From an uncultured Lachnospiraceae bacterium (lineage in GTDB: Bacteria; Bacillota; Clostridia; Lachnospirales; Lachnospiraceae): a stretch of DNA of 8,917 nt. Shown piece by piece: positions 6,319 to 8,917 of this stretch. Each line of letters begins with the position of its first letter. Within the stretch, counting starts at the first letter, position 1. Location: assembly GCA_947653315.1 (NCBI GenBank), contig CANTGP010000101.1, forward strand, positions 1 to 8,917, read 5' to 3'. The notes under the pieces were generated by a model. It saw only the letters and a program-made list of their open reading frames with translations, did not search any database and had not been told where the DNA came from. Both the position numbers and the translations under genes were made by a program.

Positions 6319-7386
6319 TTACTCCTTTACTGTCTCCTCCAAGCCGCCAAGCAGCTCCTTCCACTCCCTGTTTTCCCCCATATAGGCAAACCTTTCCTTA
6401 TCCCGGAACATCCGCAGCAGGTTTTCCCGCTGTCTGACCAGGAAAGAACGGCTGGATTCTTTGAATTTCATATGGGCATACATACCCGATTCCGTAAAGC
6501 ACCCGATTTTGCCCAGGGAATCCAACAGAACCTTTGCAATCTGCATGGTTTTAACGGTATCCTTTTCCCGTACCGCCAAATCCAGCTTCCCGCATTCCGC
6601 ACGGTACTCCCCCATGTCAAACAATCGTGCCAGACCGCTTTCCTTCCCTGCCCAAAACCGCGCTTCTTCCATCTTCCCGTCTTCCGCCGCCAACAGATAC
6701 AGGCTGCCCATAACGATATCGAACATTTGGTATCCCGTAAAAAGCATTTCCTCATAAGTACGGTACGCTTCGTCCCTCCTGCCCGTTTTCGCATAAATCA
6801 CCGCCTGTTTCCGCTTTCTCTCCATCCCTTCTTCCGAAAAATAAGAAAGGTACTTTTCGGCTTCCGCGTAATCTTCCTTCCGCATATAATAAGCAAACAG
6901 GGAACCGGCCGCATTCCTGCACACTTCTTTTTCCCCGCCTTCCAAAGCCTGACGGTACCATTTTAAGATTTGTTCCTCATATTCTTCATACACTAAACCG
7001 TCTTTCCGCCCCACCAAACAACGCGCTTCCGTTATCACCGCCATCTGCCAAAGCAGTTGGCAGCAGGCGGGATATTCCCTGAGCAGTCCTTTGACATATG
7101 TAAATACCGTGTCGAAAGAATCCGCATCAAACCTCCGGTCCACCTCCTGCACCATTGCCGCGATTTCTTCCGCACCCAAATCCTCACGGAACGACAAAAG
7201 CGTTTCCAGCGTAATCCCCAACAGCCTTGCAACCGGCGCAAGCATGGAAATATCCGGCTGGCTGACGCCGTTCTCCCATTTATTCACCGCCGGGGCCGTC
7301 ACTCCCAGACGGTCCGCCATTTCCTCCTGCGTCAACCCCTTTTCCTTCCGGTACCTGCGGATGACTTTCCCGATTTCACTTTCCAT
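6319..7386 (-). CDS. XRE-family HTH regulator with long helical (TPR-like) C-terminal region
   Basis: A 355-residue protein. Residues about 5-62 form a Cro/C1-type HTH, with GLTQEEMADRLGV, the recognition helix APAVNKWENG and PDISMLAPVARLLGI. The remaining roughly 290 residues are helical and aromatic-rich, with repeated patterns such as AYYMRKEDYAEAEKYL and TGRRDEAYRTYEEML that resemble TPR-type repeats. Such regulators often use the repeat part for peptide or protein sensing, but no ligand can be named here. It is first in the operon with the Memo/AMMECR1 fusion (4-base gap) and the radical SAM gene, so it may control them and itself. ATG 7386 is chosen because GGAGG lies eight bases upstream and the HTH homology starts there. 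The upstream in-frame GTG (7491) adds 35 non-conserved, promoter-overlapping residues. Confidence 0.9.
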   Translation of the reverse strand: MESEIGKVIRRYRKEKGLTQEEMADRLGVTAPAVNKWENGVSQPDISMLAPVARLLGITLETLLSFREDLGAEEIAAMVQEVDRRFDADSFDTVFTYVKGLLREYPACCQLLWQMAVITEARCLVGRKDGLVYEEYEEQILKWYRQALEGGEKEVCRNAAGSLFAYYMRKEDYAEAEKYLSYFSEEGMERKRKQAVIYAKTGRRDEAYRTYEEMLFTGYQMFDIVMGSLYLLAAEDGKMEEARFWAGKESGLARLFDMGEYRAECGKLDLAVREKDTVKTMQIAKVLLDSLGKIGCFTESGMYAHMKFKESSRSFLVRQRENLLRMFRDKERFAYMGENREWKELLGGLEETVKE

Positions 7387-7409
7387 TTTCCTTCCCTCCG
7401 TTTCTGTTC

Positions 7410-7433
7410 GTTTCCGATTTCGATTCCAATTTC
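7410..7433 (-). repeat. Two imperfect 12-base direct repeats in the XRE operon leader
   Basis: On the minus strand GAAATTGGAATC (7433-7422) is followed directly by GAAATCGGAAAC (7421-7410), differing at two positions; a more degenerate third copy may follow. They lie between the predicted transcription start and the ribosome site of the XRE gene, a plausible position for an autoregulatory operator. This could equally be purine-rich drift. Confidence 0.5.
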
Positions 7434-7440
7434 TTTCCCC

Positions 7441-7469
7441 ATCATAACAGAGGGATTTCCGCCCCGCAA
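7441..7469 (-). promoter_or_regulatory. Promoter for the XRE-AmrBA-AmrS operon
   Basis: On the minus strand TTGCGG (7469-7464) and TATGAT (7446-7441) are separated by exactly 17 bases; the -10 matches five of six consensus positions. The start would be near 7434, giving a leader of about 48 bases. An unused-looking ribosome site, AAAGGAGG (7482-7475), sits just upstream of the -35 box and would not be in this transcript. Confidence 0.55.
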
Positions 7470-7500
7470 CTGAACCTCCTTTAACTTTCACTCCCTTTTT

Positions 7501-8679
7501 TTAACTGCTGCTCATACCCACATTTTTTAACTTCCGCAGCACGCCAAGGGTTCCCGCATCCTTCTTCTGCGTCATAAATACCAAACTCGTCCGTTCCTGC
7601 GGGTCGTTGCTAAAATAACAGCCCAGCCAGCCGTCCCAGCCGTATTCCCCTACGCTGCCCAAATGGTATGCCATTCCCCCGCCGCGTCTCACGCGCATCA
7701 GGTTCCCGTAAGTAAATCCCGCCAACTGTGAAAACTGCCGTTCAAACTCCGCCTGCCGGAATCCGGAAAGTCCGCCTGTCGTCAAAAAGCGCACGGTTTT
7801 TTCCGCCAAAATCCTTTGCGTTCCGTACTTTCCTCCCTGCAGCAGCATACCTGCAAACCGCATATAATCATCCACCGTGGAAACCAGCCCAGCGCCGCCG
7901 GATTCAAAGGCAGGCTTCCGGTCCATGGCATTCAGGATTCCCAAATGGTTTCCGGTATACGGCTCCAAACCGTTCCCCGCATCCTGGTACACCATTGCAA
8001 GCCGTCCCCGTTTTTCCTCCGGCACATAAAAATCCGTATCCGCCATCCCAAGCGGGCCAAACAAAGATTCCTGCAGGTAGCGGGAAAAAGAAATGCCGGA
8101 AACCTTTTCCACCATGGCTCCGAGTACATCCGCGCAACTACTGTACTGCCAACTGCTGCCGGGCTGAAACGCCAGGGGACAATGCCCCAAACCGTCCGCA
8201 AACTCCTCCGTGGTCATGGGATGGGCAGAAAACAGCCGCCGGTCCAACTCCAAAAACACTCGGTCCGTCTCCTTCCCTGCCGCGCTCCCATGTCCCGGGT
8301 ATAGCAATCCCGCCGTCATGTCCAGTAAATCCCTCACCGTCACTTCGCGCTGCACGGAAATCCGCTCCCCGTCCTCTCCTATCACCACCTGCCCGTTAAA
8401 AGAAGGAAAAACGGAAGACACCGGCGCACCGATATCCAAAAGACCGTCCTCCACCAGCTTCATCACAGCAACCGCCGTCACCGGTTTCGTCATGGAATAC
8501 AACCGGAATATACTGTCCCGCTCCACCGGAATCCTCCGTTCCAAATCCGCGTATCCGCTTTGGAAATAGCAAAGCTCCCTGCCGTCCTTCCACATACAGA
8601 AACTACCGCCCGCAATCTCCCCATCCGCCACTGCCCCATCCAAAATTTCCTGCATCCGCTTCCTCTTATCCGTATCCAT
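7501..8679 (-). CDS. Serine hydrolase of the class C beta-lactamase / peptidase S12 family
   Basis: A 392-residue protein of the AmpC/EstB-like fold. The nucleophile motif is Ser-Met-Thr-Lys at 62-65 (LYSMTKPVTAVAVM). The second motif is Tyr179-Ser-Ser in WQYSSCADVLG, and the third-motif region is GEYGWDGWLG near 344-353, where many relatives have a similar WxG in place of KTG. No signal peptide or membrane segment is present, so it should be cytoplasmic. That argues against periplasm-type penicillin resistance and for an esterase, amidase or D-amino-acid peptidase role; the substrate is unknown. The start at ATG 8679 is preferred: GGAGG sits seven bases upstream, whereas the TTG two codons earlier leaves only one base of spacing. 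It has its own promoter and no convincing terminator before the XRE operon, so some read-through into that operon is possible. Confidence 0.93.
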   Translation of the reverse strand: MDTDKRKRMQEILDGAVADGEIAGGSFCMWKDGRELCYFQSGYADLERRIPVERDSIFRLYSMTKPVTAVAVMKLVEDGLLDIGAPVSSVFPSFNGQVVIGEDGERISVQREVTVRDLLDMTAGLLYPGHGSAAGKETDRVFLELDRRLFSAHPMTTEEFADGLGHCPLAFQPGSSWQYSSCADVLGAMVEKVSGISFSRYLQESLFGPLGMADTDFYVPEEKRGRLAMVYQDAGNGLEPYTGNHLGILNAMDRKPAFESGGAGLVSTVDDYMRFAGMLLQGGKYGTQRILAEKTVRFLTTGGLSGFRQAEFERQFSQLAGFTYGNLMRVRRGGGMAYHLGSVGEYGWDGWLGCYFSNDPQERTSLVFMTQKKDAGTLGVLRKLKNVGMSSS

Positions 8680-8715
8680 ATCCAAACCTCCCCGTCTGCC
8701 TAAAACCGTAAAGCC

Positions 8716-8744
8716 ATTATAACATGCTGCCGTTTCTTTGCACA
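8716..8744 (-). promoter_or_regulatory. Extended -10 promoter of the serine hydrolase gene
   Basis: On the minus strand TGTTATAAT (8724-8716) is a perfect extended -10 element (TG, one base, then TATAAT). The -35 position 17 bases upstream (TGTGCA, 8744-8739) is weak, which is usual for extended -10 promoters. Transcription would start near 8709, about 30 bases before the ATG at 8679. Confidence 0.7.
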
Positions 8745-8764
8745 GGAAAAACGGTAAACATTAT

Positions 8765-8799
8765 AAAAAATCCACGGAAATCAATTTTCAGTTTCCGTG
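8765..8799 (-). terminator. Minus-strand intrinsic terminator-like hairpin
   Basis: An eight-pair stem, CACGGAAA (8773-8780) with TTTCCGTG (8792-8799), has an 11-base loop. On the minus strand it is followed by GA and six T residues (8770-8765). It would stop leftward transcription arriving from beyond the right edge before it reaches the serine hydrolase promoter. On the plus strand the stem is followed by A residues, so it is not a terminator in that direction. Confidence 0.6.
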
Positions 8800-8817
8800 T
8801 AAAAAATCCCTCCCGTA

Positions 8818-8846
8818 TTGAGTAAAGTAAAAAGAAATACTATAAT
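8818..8846 (+). promoter_or_regulatory. Strong sigma-A promoter pointing out of the right edge
   Basis: TTGAGT (8818-8823) and a perfect TATAAT (8841-8846) are separated by 17 bases. An inverted repeat TAATA-AAA-TATTA (8843-8855) overlaps the -10 and the expected start near 8853, a possible operator. The remaining 60 or so bases to the edge contain no start codon with a ribosome site, so the driven gene or RNA lies outside the window. Confidence 0.6.
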
Positions 8847-8917
8847 AAAATATTACATTTTTTGATACCCAGCAGAAGTCAGGAGTGGAATCCCCTGCCC
8901 GGTTTCTCCCTGCCGCC

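Noticed and set aside
5109..6437. 442-codon plus-strand open frame opposite the Memo/AMMECR1 gene
   Set aside because: Its translation is low in recognisable motifs, rich in His, Pro and Arg, and spans the boundary of two well-supported minus-strand genes; it is a codon-bias shadow.
7387..7491. N-terminal extension of the XRE protein from a GTG at 7491
   Set aside because: Would place the promoter and a strong ribosome site inside coding sequence; the added residues look like translated non-coding DNA, and ATG 7386 has a proper ribosome site.
7728..8399. 223-codon plus-strand open frame opposite the serine hydrolase
   Set aside because: Proline- and arginine-rich shadow of a gene with clear SxxK and YSS motifs on the other strand.
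7501..8679. Serine hydrolase as a true beta-lactam resistance enzyme
   Set aside because: No signal peptide and no KTG motif; class C-like hydrolases with cytoplasmic location are usually esterases or peptidases, so resistance is not supported.
8765..8809. Direct repeats AAAAAATCC flanking the hairpin, suggesting a tiny mobile element with target duplication
   Set aside because: The enclosed 27 bases are just a terminator-like stem; A-runs beside a bidirectional hairpin explain the repeats.

Overview
The window is about 50% GC and looks like a chromosomal segment from a Gram-positive anaerobe, most likely a Lachnospiraceae-type Clostridia. The grounds are strong Shine-Dalgarno sites, sigma-A type promoters, an AMMECR1/Memo/radical-SAM operon with a fused first protein, a HelD-type helicase and an RpiR/SIS regulator. 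The family assignment is inference from gene content and style. I see no phage, transposon, CRISPR, tRNA or rRNA signal.

Left part (1-2545): a HelD-like superfamily 1 helicase (minus strand) fills the first 2.2 kb and runs off the left edge just before its expected end. A 315-base AT-rich spacer follows. It holds a perfect 15-base tandem duplication with promoter-like hexamers and separates helD from the divergent rightward genes.

Middle (2546-4089, plus strand): an RpiR-family regulator (HTH plus SIS domain) is followed by a maltose/galactoside O-acetyltransferase-like enzyme. The 179 bases between them hold a candidate promoter and then a leader whose pairing fits an H-type pseudoknot just upstream of the acetyltransferase ribosome binding site. 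This is the most interesting unexplained element in the window.

Right-middle (4060-7386, minus strand): a compact operon of three genes runs leftward from a promoter at 7441-7469. The order is an XRE-HTH regulator with a long helical, TPR-like C-terminal part, a fused Memo/LigB-like plus AMMECR1 protein, and a short AmrS-type radical SAM enzyme. Gaps are 4 and 11 bases. This is an AmmeMemoRadiSam locus, a widespread system whose biochemical product is, to my knowledge, not established. Its last gene overlaps the oppositely oriented acetyltransferase tail to tail by 30 bases.

Right end (7501-8917): a cytoplasmic class C beta-lactamase-like serine hydrolase (minus strand) has its own extended -10 promoter. 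Upstream of it lie a minus-strand terminator-like hairpin and a strong plus-strand promoter (8818-8846) pointing at something beyond the window.
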